From: Vibrio penaeicida
GTDB taxonomy: Bacteria > Pseudomonadota > Gammaproteobacteria > Enterobacterales > Vibrionaceae
DNA length: 64,000 nucleotides
Direction: 5' to 3'
Assembly: GCF_019977755.1 (NCBI RefSeq)
Contig: NZ_AP025145.1
Coordinates: 1,612,001 to 1,676,000 of the forward strand
The position numbers and the translations under genes are program-made. The notes under the pieces were generated by a model. It was not told the origin of the DNA. It saw only the letters and a program-made list of their open reading frames with translations, and did no database searches. Shown in pieces: positions 31,937 through 40,178 of this stretch (position 1 is its first letter; every line of letters starts with the position of its first letter).

Positions 31937-33068
31937 AAGCCATCAAATCGATGTCGAAAACCTCTACCAAAAGTTCGATAAAAGAACGGGAAAAGTATAT
32001 TTCCAATATAAAGATCCTAGAACAGGTAAGTTCCATGGATTGGGTTGTGACAAAAGCCGAGCGATGAGTGTCGCTAAAGACTTGAACCAACGCATCAACC
32101 AGCAATTGGCGGATCACTTCTCCTATTTGTTGAATGCTGATTCAGGTCCTGACGCCAAAGGGGTTTTGAGTACAAGAAGGTGGTGTGAACAGTACCTAAA
32201 ATTGCAAGATGACCGATTAAAAGAGGGAGAAATCGTCGAGTCAACCATCAAGTCCAAACGGACAGCGATTCGGATCATTAATGCACGCTGTGGTCACCTA
32301 CGAATTGATGAAGTGACTACGCGTGTCATTGTCGCCATATTGAATGAATATCGAAAAGCCAACAAAACCCGCATGGCACAAGTCATTCGAGGTACTTGGA
32401 TTGATATTTATAAAGAAGCGCAATACGCTGGTGAGGTCGAACCTGGCTTCAATCCCCCACTGGCGACTAAACCACCTAAATCAGAAGTCAAACGCTCAAG
32501 GTTATCCGAGTCCGACTGGGCACCGATCCTCGCAGCAGCCATAGAAGAGCACTCTCCTTTCTTGGTCAATGCCATGAAGTTGGCGTTAACCACGGGACTG
32601 AGGCGAGAAGACATAGTCCGACTCAGATTTAAGGATGTGAAAGATGGTTATTTGCAGGTCGCAACCAACAAGTCTCGTGGTAAAACAAAACTGGCGTTTC
32701 CTCTAGCGTTAACCAACCCTTTACTGAATGAATCGTTGGAAAGCATCATTGATGGATGTAGAGAAAGGAAGTTCATCACGCCTTACCTCATCCACCACGC
32801 TCGAAATGGCTATGGAGTAAAATGTGGTGACAAAGTACACCCTGGTTCATTGACTCAAGGCTTTCGAGAAGCAAGAAACGCAACCCTTTTAAAGTGGGAA
32901 GGCACCGAACCAACATTTCACGAAATACGCTCTCTTGCTGAACGAACGTATTATGCGATTGGATTGGATACACAAACTTTATTGGGTCATAAATCGCAGA
33001 CGATGACAGATCGATACCACGACAATCGCGGTCGTGAATACACCAAAATCGCCCTCGTTCCACAGTGA
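31920..33068 (+). CDS. Prophage tyrosine integrase
   Basis: The product has 382 residues. An N-terminal arm-type DNA-binding domain (YQKFDKRTGKVYFQYKDPRT, ~15-70), a core-binding domain (~80-180), and a catalytic domain are present. The catalytic set is visible: Arg in TTGLRREDIVRLRF (~230), HEIR (H-x-x-R, ~325), HK in LLGHKSQTMTDRYH (~345) and Tyr in RGREYTKI (~374). It is the outermost gene of the prophage, and the integration site starts within 40 bases. The target here is an integron attC, which is unusual for a phage integrase. Confidence 0.9.
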   Translation: MAARPRSHQIDVENLYQKFDKRTGKVYFQYKDPRTGKFHGLGCDKSRAMSVAKDLNQRINQQLADHFSYLLNADSGPDAKGVLSTRRWCEQYLKLQDDRLKEGEIVESTIKSKRTAIRIINARCGHLRIDEVTTRVIVAILNEYRKANKTRMAQVIRGTWIDIYKEAQYAGEVEPGFNPPLATKPPKSEVKRSRLSESDWAPILAAAIEEHSPFLVNAMKLALTTGLRREDIVRLRFKDVKDGYLQVATNKSRGKTKLAFPLALTNPLLNESLESIIDGCRERKFITPYLIHHARNGYGVKCGDKVHPGSLTQGFREARNATLLKWEGTEPTFHEIRSLAERTYYAIGLDTQTLLGHKSQTMTDRYHDNRGREYTKIALVPQ

Positions 33069-33085
33069 TCTAAATCACGAAAAAA

Positions 33086-33190
33086 GCGCCCTTTTTAGGG
33101 GGTTTTGGAGGGAATTTTTGGAGGGATTTTGGAGGGGATTTTTTCTTCAACGAAAACAAACTCTTAAAAGTGGTCTCAGTGTGCCTTAAA
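33086..33190. other. Right attachment region (attR) of prophage
   Basis: After the integrase stop are a short GCCCT/AGGGG hairpin and three tandem copies of TTTTGGAGGG(A/G) at 33103, 33116 and 33127, possible arm-type integrase sites. From about 33181 the sequence GCCTTAAACACTAAATTCAC is identical to the centre of type T2 attC sites found elsewhere (47876, 48296 and 54466 regions), while the bases left of it are unrelated to attC. The core is therefore at or just left of 33181-33200. Confidence 0.65.
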
Positions 33191-33251
33191 CACTAAATTC
33201 ACCGCAAACCAAAAGTGCCACGCGTTGTTTGTCGGTTTGAAGCTTTTGTTA
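33182..33251 (-). repeat. attC 1 (second half of a T2 site, left half removed by prophage)
   Basis: Only the half from GCCTTAAACACT to TTTTGTTA is present. It belongs to the exported-protein cassette at 33260-33580. Confidence 0.8.
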
Positions 33252-33259
33252 TATCGAAT

Positions 33260-33580
33260 CTACTCATGTTCACGCAAAGCTGAAATTACACAATTAGAAT
33301 GAGTGCTATCTACAACATAACTTAGTTTTTTACCCCGCGCCTTAGCGGACAATGCATATGAATATAGAGCCTTATCATACTCAGTTCCACTCATATTGAT
33401 TTGCCCCCTATCATATGAACAATGAGCCGCAAATTGAGGGGAGGTTACATATGCAACTCCATTATTTAAATACAACTCCCAGTCTGTCAGCTTTTGAGTA
33501 GGCCAATATCTCTTGGCATTTGCTCCAGCAGTAAACAGTACAGTAAAAATGACTCCTACAATAAAGAGCTTGTTTTTCAT
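33260..33580 (-). CDS. Small exported cassette protein
   Basis: The product has 106 residues: signal peptide (MKNKLFIVGVIFTVLFTAGA-NA), then a mature part of ~83 residues with two Cys (CSYDRG; SNCVIS). The C-terminal YDKALYSYALSAKARGKKLS then VVDSTHSNCVI recalls three other cassette proteins here (45148, 49060, 57967), which share a C...G...(L/A)xSAxxxxkxV...C pattern. GGAGGGG precedes the ATG. Function unknown; periplasmic or secreted. Confidence 0.65.
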   Translation of the reverse strand: MKNKLFIVGVIFTVLFTAGANAKRYWPTQKLTDWELYLNNGVAYVTSPQFAAHCSYDRGQINMSGTEYDKALYSYALSAKARGKKLSYVVDSTHSNCVISALREHE

Positions 33581-33602
33581 ATCCCCTCCATCCTTTTAGA
33601 TA

Positions 33603-33721
33603 TAACGCCAGCTTAAACCGCAGACAACGCACAAAACAAGATGCTGCATGACGCCTTAAACACTTAAATCACTGCAAACTAAAAATACCACGCGTTGTTT
33701 GTCGGTTTGAAGCTTTTGTTA
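33603..33721 (-). repeat. attC 2 (T2)
   Basis: Starts TAACGCCAGCTTAAACCGC and ends GCTTTTGTTA. Follows (minus sense) A-cassette copy 1. Confidence 0.9.
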
Positions 33722-34028
33722 GAGCGATACAAACAAAAAACTCGCTTGGCAATGAAGCACTTAGGATGCATTCAATGAAAGGCATCTTAACCAACAAAAT
33801 CTTCTGCAACCAGACCACAGAACCCAAAACACCGATTCAGTCATAAATTTAGGGGAACGAGCCGAGAGCAAAGCTTCAAAATTCAGCAAACCCAATTTGA
33901 TTTGAGAGCTTGCAGCAACTTGGATTGCGACGACTTTTCCACCTTGATACTGGTTGAGAAATCGAACTCAAAAACACTGAAACCAGCAATTTTCGACAAC
34001 CTTACAACCCTTAAATCATCAAAGCGCT
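33722..34028 (-). repeat. A-cassette copy 1
   Basis: Minus-strand ORF from TTG meets TGA after ~43 codons (GAA TTT TGA); the +1 frame then stays open to the common end (...AAT GCA TCC TAA). No gene of normal size. Confidence 0.85.
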
Positions 34029-34148
34029 ATAACGCCCAGTTAAGTAGCCAAAAACGCACAATTACTGTTTCTGCAAACTACCGTAAACACTAAACACACC
34101 GCAAGCTAAAAATGCCACGCGTTTTTGGTCTGCTTGAACTGTTTGTTG
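34029..34148 (-). repeat. attC 3 (T1)
   Basis: TAACGCCCAGTTAAGTAGCC to GTTTGTTG; last base differs from the usual A. Confidence 0.9.
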
Positions 34149-34456
34149 TAGCGCAACGAATAAACAAGCCAACTTGGCAATGGTGCATATAGCCTGCATC
34201 CAATGGACGACATGATAAACAACAATACCTGCTGCAACCAGACCACAAAACCCAAAACACCGGATCAGTCGAAAATTTAGAAAAACGAGCCAAGAGCAAA
34301 GCTTCAAAATTCAGCGAACCGAATTGATTTTGAAAGCTTGCGGCAACTTGGATTGCGACGACTTTTCCACCTTGATACTGGTTGAGAAAACAAACTCAAA
34401 AACATGAAGCCAGCAACTTTCGGGAACCTTACAACCCTTGAATTTTCAAAGCGCTA
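34149..34456 (-). repeat. A-cassette copy 2
   Basis: Same body as copy 1; four-A version of the frame-critical run, so the peptide frame is broken. Confidence 0.8.
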
Positions 34457-34548
34457 TAACGCCTTGCTAAGCTGTGAGTGAACGTGTGCCATGTTTGAGC
34501 GAAGCGAGTTCGGCACACGTTTACGAATCAGACTTAAGCAATTTGTTA
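34457..34548 (-). repeat. attC 4 (short, ~92 bp, unlike the others)
   Basis: Starts TAACGCCTTGCTAAGC and ends CAATTTGTTA. The stem uses AACGTGTGCC / GGCACACGTT with a short loop. The cassette gene at 34521-35153 stops inside it. Confidence 0.75.
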
Positions 34549-35153
34549 GCACTACTTTTGTGCAAATGTTCAACAACGTCTTTACCAAACGCAACTTCAA
34601 AAGATTGAGTTGAAGTATTCACATTCAGCTTCAAGTTTTTGTACGAGCCAGAGCAATTGTTTTTTACATAATCATTTATGCTCTGCTCCGTATTTTGAGG
34701 TAGAACAAATGTTGCTTGTTGACCGTATGCTGCATTCATCGGTAACTGATTTCCTGATCTATCTAATTGAGCAACCATCATCGCTATTGTTGTGTCCGAA
34801 GAACGCATTGTTAAAGAGTTTATGTGACTTGGCTTGTCGCCAATGCAAGTAACGTTGACCGCTAACCTAGGAGTTAGATCTGGAGGAAAAACAAAAATGT
34901 TGAACCTGATTTGTAGTTTTTCACCATTGTTTTTTCGTTGTTGCTCAGCTAGCCAAAGTGAAGTAAATACTGCACCTAACGCTCCCAAACCTGCTACCCA
35001 ACTGCCAAGTGCGCTCAAAGCTGGAATCACAATATCTTTAAGATTAACTTGGTTGAAACTAACTCCAAAACTTACACCAACCACAAAACTAAGTGCGGCA
35101 ATCAAAATGCCGACTACAACCAGAGAGATTATTTTTATGTGCTTCCAATCCAC
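34521..35153 (-). CDS. Cassette-encoded membrane protein, unknown
   Basis: The product has 210 residues. Two N-terminal membrane spans (ISLVVVGILIAALSFVVGVS and ALGSWVAGLGALGAVFTSLW) are followed by a ~130-residue soluble part with two Cys-containing strands (VTCIGD; NNCSGSY). The C-terminal residues and stop lie inside the attC. The two spans with a GAxGxVF/TSLWLAEQ exit resemble many small membrane proteins encoded in Vibrio cassettes. No family is named with confidence. Confidence 0.65.
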   Translation of the reverse strand: MDWKHIKIISLVVVGILIAALSFVVGVSFGVSFNQVNLKDIVIPALSALGSWVAGLGALGAVFTSLWLAEQQRKNNGEKLQIRFNIFVFPPDLTPRLAVNVTCIGDKPSHINSLTMRSSDTTIAMMVAQLDRSGNQLPMNAAYGQQATFVLPQNTEQSINDYVKNNCSGSYKNLKLNVNTSTQSFEVAFGKDVVEHLHKSSANKLLKSDS

Positions 35154-35173
35154 CGAAATTTCCTTTGTAGTGC

Positions 35174-35292
35174 TAATGCCCAGTTAAGTAGCCAAAAACG
35201 TACAAATACTGTTTCAGTAAACTACCCTAAACACAAAACTCTCCGCAAGCTAAAAATGCCACGCGTTTTTGGTCTGCTTGAACTGTTTGTTG
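35174..35292 (-). repeat. attC 5 (T1)
   Basis: Begins TAATGCC instead of TAACGCC, so its outer core site has one change; otherwise T1. Confidence 0.85.
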
Positions 35293-35600
35293 TAGCGATA
35301 CAAGCAAACAGACTTTACTTGGCAATGAAGCACTTAGCTTGCATTCAATGAGCAGCATCTTAGCCAACAAAACCCTCTGCAACCAGACCACAAAGCCCAA
35401 AACACCGATTCAGTCGAGAATTTAGGAAACGAGACTAGAGCAAAGCTTCAAAATTCAGTGAATTCAATTGGTTTTAAAACTTTCAGCAACTTGGATTGCG
35501 ACGACTTTTCCACCTTGATACTGGTTGAGGAATCAAATTCAGAAATACTGAAGCCAGCAACATTCAAGAACCTGACAACCCTTGAATTATCAAAGCGCTA
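35293..35600 (-). repeat. A-cassette copy 3
   Basis: Standard body; four-A run (broken peptide frame). Confidence 0.85.
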
Positions 35601-35719
35601 TAACGCCCAGTTAAGTAGCCAAAAACGTACAAATGCGGCTTCTGCAAACTACCCTAACCACTAAACCCAACGCAAACTAAAAATGCCACGCGTTTTTGGT
35701 CTGCTTGAACTGTTTGTTG
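35601..35719 (-). repeat. attC 6 (T1)
   Basis: Complete T1 site, TAACGCCCAG to GTTTGTTG. Confidence 0.9.
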
Positions 35720-36026
35720 TAGCGATACAAGCAAACAGATTCGCTTGGCAATGAAGCACTTAACTTGCATTTAATGACCTGCATCATAGCCAACAAAATC
35801 CACTGCAACCAGACCACAAAACCCAAAACACCGATTCAGTCGAGAATTTAGGAAAGCTAGCCGGAAACCAAACTTCAAAATCTGATGAAGATGAGTGATT
35901 TTGAAACCAACACTGGCTTGGCTTGCGAGAATTTACCGCCTTGATTCAGGTTAAGGAATCGAACTCAAAAGTCCTGAAGCTAGCAACTTTCGAGAACCTG
36001 ACAACCCTTGAATTATCAAAGCGCTA
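35720..36026 (-). repeat. A-cassette copy 4
   Basis: A subvariant with AAATCTGATGAAG in place of AAATTCAGCGAAC; shared with copies 6, 12 and 18. Confidence 0.85.
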
Positions 36027-36145
36027 TAACGCCCAATTAAACTGCCAAAAACGTACAAATAACGCTTCTGCAAACCACCGTAAACACAAAACTCACCGTA
36101 AACTAAAAGTGCCACACGTTTTTGGTCTGTTTGCATTGTTTGTTA
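36027..36145 (-). repeat. attC 7 (T3)
   Basis: TAACGCCCAATTAAACTGCC to GTTTGTTA. Confidence 0.9.
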
Positions 36146-36452
36146 GAGCGATACAAACAAAAAACTCGCTTGGCAATGAAGCACTTAGCTTGCATTCAAT
36201 GAAAGGCATCTTATCCAATAAGACCTTCTGTAACCAGACCACAAAACTCAAAACACCGATTCAGTCGAGAATTTAGAAGAACAAACCGAAAACGAAGCTT
36301 CAAAGTGCAATGCCCCTAATAAGCTTGAAGGCCCTACAAAGACTTGGCTTGCGAGGATTTACCACCTTGACTCAGGCTAAGGAATCGAACTCAAAAACAC
36401 TGAAGCCAGCAATTTTCGAGAACCTTACAACCTTTAAATTACCAAAGCGCTA
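36146..36452 (-). repeat. A-cassette copy 5
   Basis: Body with a divergent centre (36300-36330) but the usual ends. Confidence 0.8.
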
Positions 36453-36572
36453 TAACGCCCAATTAACGTGTGAGCAGCGCATACACTGAACTTGAACACT
36501 ACGCCGTAAACACTAAACTCAACTCGAAGTGAGAGCGCCAAGCGTTGCGAATCACTGTTGAATTGTTTGTTA
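36453..36572 (-). repeat. attC 8 (T4 variant)
   Basis: TAACGCCCAATTAACGTG ... GTTGCGAATCACTGTTGAAT to GTTTGTTA. Confidence 0.85.
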
Positions 36573-36580
36573 TAGCACAA

Positions 36581-37201
36581 TTATTTAGAGTAAATTTGCT
36601 CCAAATCATCGAGCTTTTTAACTATAGTTTCATACCCTTTATCAAAGGTTTCATTGAGTTTAAGCAAAGCTAAGTGTTCATCTGCTACAGCTTGAGGGTT
36701 GTCTCGTGACGGGCATGGATTTTGATTGTAGTAAGACTCGATTCTTAGCCAATTTAACTTCCATTGCGAACAATAATTCCCCCATTCAGATTGATTTCTT
36801 ACGACAATACCATCCAATTGTTCGCAACAACTTTCTAGCTTAGCGAATGCTTCAACCAAATTTACATGACTCTCTTCACTACGCTCTTTATTCCGCATCG
36901 AGGCAAAGATTGACCATGAAATTTTGAGAGACCTCACTTCACGTACTGCAACATGAGCATCCCAAATAATGGTCAAATATTTCCCATACTTCATTTGTTT
37001 TATCCAGTTATCAACGCCCACGGCTGCTGCGGCAGCAGCTACTAAAGTACCTAAACCAGATAAAAAAGCACCAAAATTACCTAAATCACTTAAAATACTT
37101 GAAAGTTGCTCGCGGTTTTCAACCCATAAGGAAACATGGGTTAACACTCCGATTAGTGCAACCCCAGCCAAGAAAAACACAAACCCATATTTAATAATCA
37201 A
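36581..37201 (-). CDS. Cassette-encoded membrane protein, unknown
   Basis: The product has about 206 residues. AAGGAGG lies at ~37224, but no ATG follows at normal distance; TTG 37201 is the likeliest start and earlier TTG/ATT codons cannot be excluded. The N-terminus has two membrane spans (YGFVFFLAGVALIGVLTHV and a GNFGAFLSGLGTLVAAAAAA segment), followed by a helical cytoplasmic part. The layout (two spans, then a soluble helical domain) is like that of the 34521 protein, without clear similarity. Unknown function. Confidence 0.6.
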   Translation of the reverse strand: MIIKYGFVFFLAGVALIGVLTHVSLWVENREQLSSILSDLGNFGAFLSGLGTLVAAAAAAVGVDNWIKQMKYGKYLTIIWDAHVAVREVRSLKISWSIFASMRNKERSEESHVNLVEAFAKLESCCEQLDGIVVRNQSEWGNYCSQWKLNWLRIESYYNQNPCPSRDNPQAVADEHLALLKLNETFDKGYETIVKKLDDLEQIYSK

Positions 37202-37231
37202 CTTAATAATCGCCAATACCTCCTTGTGCCA

Positions 37232-37351
37232 TAACGCCCTGTTAAGGTGTGAGCAACGCAATACCGAAGCTCTCGCATACCACCTTAAACACTAAAACCA
37301 ACGCATAGTAAAAGTGCCACGCGTTGCGAATTACTCTTAAACAGTTTGTTA
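37232..37351 (-). repeat. attC 9 (T4)
   Basis: TAACGCCCTGTTAAGGTGTG to CAGTTTGTTA. It supplies the stop codon of the GIY-YIG-like gene. Confidence 0.9.
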
Positions 37352-37864
37352 GGCATTGGATCCCAAAGGTCTGCTATAAACTGAGTCAAAGCCTTGTTCA
37401 GCCTGTTCTCGTATAGTCTTACTGCTTCCTGACATACTGTGAGTGATAACTTTCCAACGATAGTTCCGAAATGGTTGTTCGTTTAGGTCGATTCCATTCT
37501 GACCATTCAATTTCATACAAACGGTATAGTTTGTGCCATCTTTGTTCTCGTTATATTTACTATTAAATAGGTGGCTTTCTACTCGCTTTTTAACTCTCAC
37601 ACCATGACCTCGGTAAATAGCTTTCAATCCATCAACACTTAGTGAGCATGGGTTTTTATCTGATTGATAATCAGTAAAAATTACGTATAGTCCCCTACCA
37701 TAGATAAGTTCTGAGATATCTTCGTGACTAACCACATCGACAACTTTCACTTTTTTGTCCGAGATATCGGAGTAATCAAAACGCTCAAAGAAGGAAACAA
37801 AATGTTTATGAAAGCTAGCTTTTAGCTCCGCCTCTTTCTTGGCTAAACTTTTAATATCGTACAT
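37349..37864 (-). CDS. GIY-YIG-like nuclease domain protein
   Basis: The product has 171 residues. GRGLYVIFTDYQ (~56-67) and AIYRGHGVRVKKRVESHLFN (~83-102) match the GIY-YIG arrangement: G-L-Y, then Y-R-G, then an Arg on the helix (RVKKRVESH). A possible catalytic Glu lies further on. The N-terminal 50 residues are helical and acidic. The TAA is provided by the attC (last three bases of the site). GIY-YIG proteins cut DNA in repair, restriction and mobile elements; the role here is unproven and the fit is by eye. Confidence 0.6.
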   Translation of the reverse strand: MYDIKSLAKKEAELKASFHKHFVSFFERFDYSDISDKKVKVVDVVSHEDISELIYGRGLYVIFTDYQSDKNPCSLSVDGLKAIYRGHGVRVKKRVESHLFNSKYNENKDGTNYTVCMKLNGQNGIDLNEQPFRNYRWKVITHSMSGSSKTIREQAEQGFDSVYSRPLGSNA

Positions 37865-37881
37865 TTTCCCTCCGAGATGCC

Positions 37882-38001
37882 TAACGCCCTGTTAAGGTGT
37901 GAGCAACGCAATACAAAAGCCGCCGCATACCACCTTAAACACTAAAACCAACGCATAGTAAAAATGCCACGCGTTGCGAATCACTCTTGAACAGTTTGTT
38001 A
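37882..38001 (-). repeat. attC 10 (T4)
   Basis: TAACGCCCTGTTAAGGTGTG to CAGTTTGTTA; nearly the same as attC 9. Confidence 0.9.
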
Positions 38002-38754
38002 TGTTTGTTCTTGATAGTTTGCATATACTTGTTTAGCTACATTCAGGTGAGAAGATGTTAGTTGTAGAATCATAGTTGTATACTCTTCCTCTATCTGACT
38101 ATGAAGACCTTTACCAAAGTCGTTTTCAGACATTTTAAAGTACCCCATAGGAAAACTATGTGCGTTTGCTGAAAGGAACTTATAGAGCCCCAGAAAGTCT
38201 TCTCTTGCTCCTCCATACGCTTCAATAATTTCCTCTTTGGAAAGCAAAAACGGATCTGTACCTTTCAAATAGTGTTTCTGCTTTTTTTCGGGTAGATCCA
38301 TAAAGAATGAGTTTGCTTTTAAATCCTGTTTAACTTCATCTTCACGTTCTGAGCATAATTTTGCTTCCTCAAGGGAGCCTCGAAACTCAAAAATCTTTTT
38401 TCTTGTAACAGCGTCGTGGAGAGAAAATAACAAAAATCGACAATTTTTCTCGTTCTCAGATATTCCTAATTGTGCCAAATACATAAATGAGTTTAAAGCG
38501 TCAATTACATTGCGTAGCAATGTACCATGAGATGCATAGTCCCAGACTTCTGAGGTACATTTTGATCTAGGGCTCGATAACAGTATTGTTCTAGCGGTTG
38601 TACACATACGGACAAAAAGAGCTGATAATACCCAATCCACACTGTGAACGGCTAATTTACTTGAATTTTTAATCGAAAATTCCTGTGTAATTTTCAACGT
38701 ATTTTCAAGCTCTTGACGAGCAATAACGTATTCTTTGCTTAGTTGATTATTCAA
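37999..38754 (-). CDS. Cassette protein, helical (DUF5677-like?)
   Basis: The product has 251 residues and is mostly helical. The centre (SHGTLLRNVIDALNSFMYLA, then RFLLFSLHDAVTRKKIFEFR) recalls DUF5677-type proteins, a family found in defence-related islands, with conserved LR.. E/D..NxxYL. and later LSANAHSFP (H in a His-containing helix). The stop lies in the attC. Assignment is from memory of the general pattern. Confidence 0.5.
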   Translation of the reverse strand: MNNQLSKEYVIARQELENTLKITQEFSIKNSSKLAVHSVDWVLSALFVRMCTTARTILLSSPRSKCTSEVWDYASHGTLLRNVIDALNSFMYLAQLGISENEKNCRFLLFSLHDAVTRKKIFEFRGSLEEAKLCSEREDEVKQDLKANSFFMDLPEKKQKHYLKGTDPFLLSKEEIIEAYGGAREDFLGLYKFLSANAHSFPMGYFKMSENDFGKGLHSQIEEEYTTMILQLTSSHLNVAKQVYANYQEQT

Positions 38755-38772
38755 TTTTATCCTCCGAAAACA

Positions 38773-38891
38773 TAACGCCCAGTTAAGTAGCCAAAAACGT
38801 ACAAATGCTGCTTCTGCAAACTACCGTAAACACTAAATTCAACGCAAACTAAAAGTGCCACGCGTTTTTGGTCTGCTTGAACTGTTTGTTG
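38773..38891 (-). repeat. attC 11 (T1)
   Basis: Complete T1 site. Confidence 0.9.
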
Positions 38892-39198
38892 TAGCGATAC
38901 AAGCAAACAGACTCACTTGGCAATGAAGCACTTAGCTTGCATTCAATGAACTGCATCTTAACCAACAAAACTTTCTGCAACCAGACCACAGAACCTAAAA
39001 CACCGATCCAGTCGAAAATTTAGGAAAACTAGCCGGAAGCCAAACTTCTAAATCTGATGAAGCTGAATGGTTTTGAAGCTTACAACGGCTTGGCTTGCGT
39101 GGATTTACCATCTTGATTCAGGTTAAGGAATCGAACTCAAAAACATTGGAGCCAGCAACTTTCGAACTCCTTACAAACCTTGAATTATCAAAGCGCTA
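38892..39198 (-). repeat. A-cassette copy 6
   Basis: Subvariant like copy 4 (ATCTGATGAAGCTGAATGG). Confidence 0.85.
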
Positions 39199-39317
39199 TA
39201 ACGCCCAGTTAAGTAGCCAAAAACGCACAAATACCGTTTCTGCAAACTACCTTAAACACAAAACTCACTGCAAGCTAAAAATGCCACGCGTTTTTGGTCT
39301 GCTTGAACTGTTTGTTG
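39199..39317 (-). repeat. attC 12 (T1)
   Basis: Complete T1 site. Confidence 0.9.
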
Positions 39318-39625
39318 TAGCGATACAAGCAAACAAACTGACTTGGCAATGAAGCACTTAGCTTGCATTCGATGAACTGCATCTTAACCAACAAAGCTTC
39401 CTGCAACCAGACCACGAAACCCAAAATGCCAATGCAGTCGAGAATTTAGAAGAGCAAACCGAAAACCAAGCTTCAAGATTTAGCAAACCTAATAGATTTT
39501 CGGACCAACAACGACTTGGCTTGCGAGGAATTAACCACCTTGATGCTGGTTGAAAAATCGAACTAAAAAACACTGAAGCCAGCAACTTTCGAGAACCTGA
39601 CAACCCTTGAATTTTCAAAGCGCTA
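39318..39625 (-). repeat. A-cassette copy 7 (intact peptide frame)
   Basis: Here the minus-strand frame from TTG 39585 reads through to the stop at 39358. Confidence 0.85.
39358..39585 (-). CDS. A-cassette peptide, intact (75 residues)
   Basis: TTG start with AAGG upstream (GTAAGGTTCTCG). The product ends FWVSWSGCRKLCWLRCSSSN-AS, the same end as copies 8 and 15. It is basic with many Trp/Cys/Ser and one hydrophobic segment. This resembles what I recall of DUF645-type short Vibrio superintegron ORFs, but I cannot confirm it. No function known. Confidence 0.4.
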   Translation of the reverse strand: MLASVFFSSIFQPASRWLIPRKPSRCWSENLLGLLNLEAWFSVCSSKFSTALAFWVSWSGCRKLCWLRCSSSNAS

Positions 39626-39744
39626 TAACGCCAGCTTAAACCGCAGACAACGCACAAAACAAGCCGCTGCATTACGCCTTAAACACTAAATTCACCGCAA
39701 ACCAAAAATGTCACGCGTTGTTTGTCGGTTTGAAGCTTTTGTTA
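39626..39744 (-). repeat. attC 13 (T2)
   Basis: TAACGCCAGCTTAAACCGC to TTTTGTTA. Confidence 0.9.
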
Positions 39745-40051
39745 GAGCGATACAAACAAAAAACTCACTTGGCAGTGAAGCACTTAGCTTGCATTCAACG
39801 ATAGGCATCTTAACCAACAAAATCTTCTGCAACTAGACCACAATACCCAAAGCACCGATTCAGTCGAGAATTTAGAGAAACGAACCGAGAGCAAAGCTTC
39901 AAATTCAGCGAATTCAATTGGTTTTAAAAACTTACAGTAACTTGGTTTGCTGAGAATTTTCCACCTTGGATTTGGTTGAGAAAACGAGTTCAAAGGCACC
40001 GAAGCCAGCAACTTTCAAAAACCTTACAACCCTTGAATTTTCAAAGCGCTA
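39745..40051 (-). repeat. A-cassette copy 8 (intact peptide frame)
   Basis: Carries three instead of four A at the critical run (CTTCAAATTCAG), which keeps the frame open. Confidence 0.85.
39784..40011 (-). CDS. A-cassette peptide, intact (75 residues)
   Basis: TTG start; begins MLASVPLNSFSQPNPRW and ends VLWVLWSSCRRFCWLRCLSL-NAS. This copy shows the undamaged reading frame best. Positively charged, Trp/Cys-rich, with a short hydrophobic segment; could be membrane-associated. Function unknown. Confidence 0.45.
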   Translation of the reverse strand: MLASVPLNSFSQPNPRWKILSKPSYCKFLKPIEFAEFEALLSVRFSKFSTESVLWVLWSSCRRFCWLRCLSLNAS

Positions 40052-40171
40052 TAACGCCCAATTAAGGTGTGAAGCACGCGACCACGACACTTAATTTGAC
40101 CATCGTAAACACTGAACTTAACTCAAACCAAAAATGCCAAGCGTGCTGAATCACTCTTAAATTGTTTGTTA
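40052..40171 (-). repeat. attC 14 (T4 variant)
   Basis: TAACGCCCAATTAAGGTGTG ... GCGTGCTGAATCACTC to GTTTGTTA. Confidence 0.88.
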
Positions 40172-40178
40172 TAAAAAA

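Larger units (their letters stand above)
1..33182. mobile_element. Lambda-like temperate prophage (right part; left end outside window)
   Basis: Gene order follows the lambdoid plan read from right to left: integrase, excisionase, RecT and YqaJ recombination genes, CI-like repressor, divergent Cro, YdaT-like regulator, O, P, cargo block, Q-like regulator, lysis genes, terminase, portal, scaffold, capsid, tail genes. The portal and capsid resemble podovirus types and no tape-measure or contractile tail gene is seen. The right boundary is placed near 33180, where phage sequence stops and the second half of an integron attC begins. The left attachment site is not in the window, so the total size is unknown but exceeds 33 kb. 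Confidence 0.9.
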
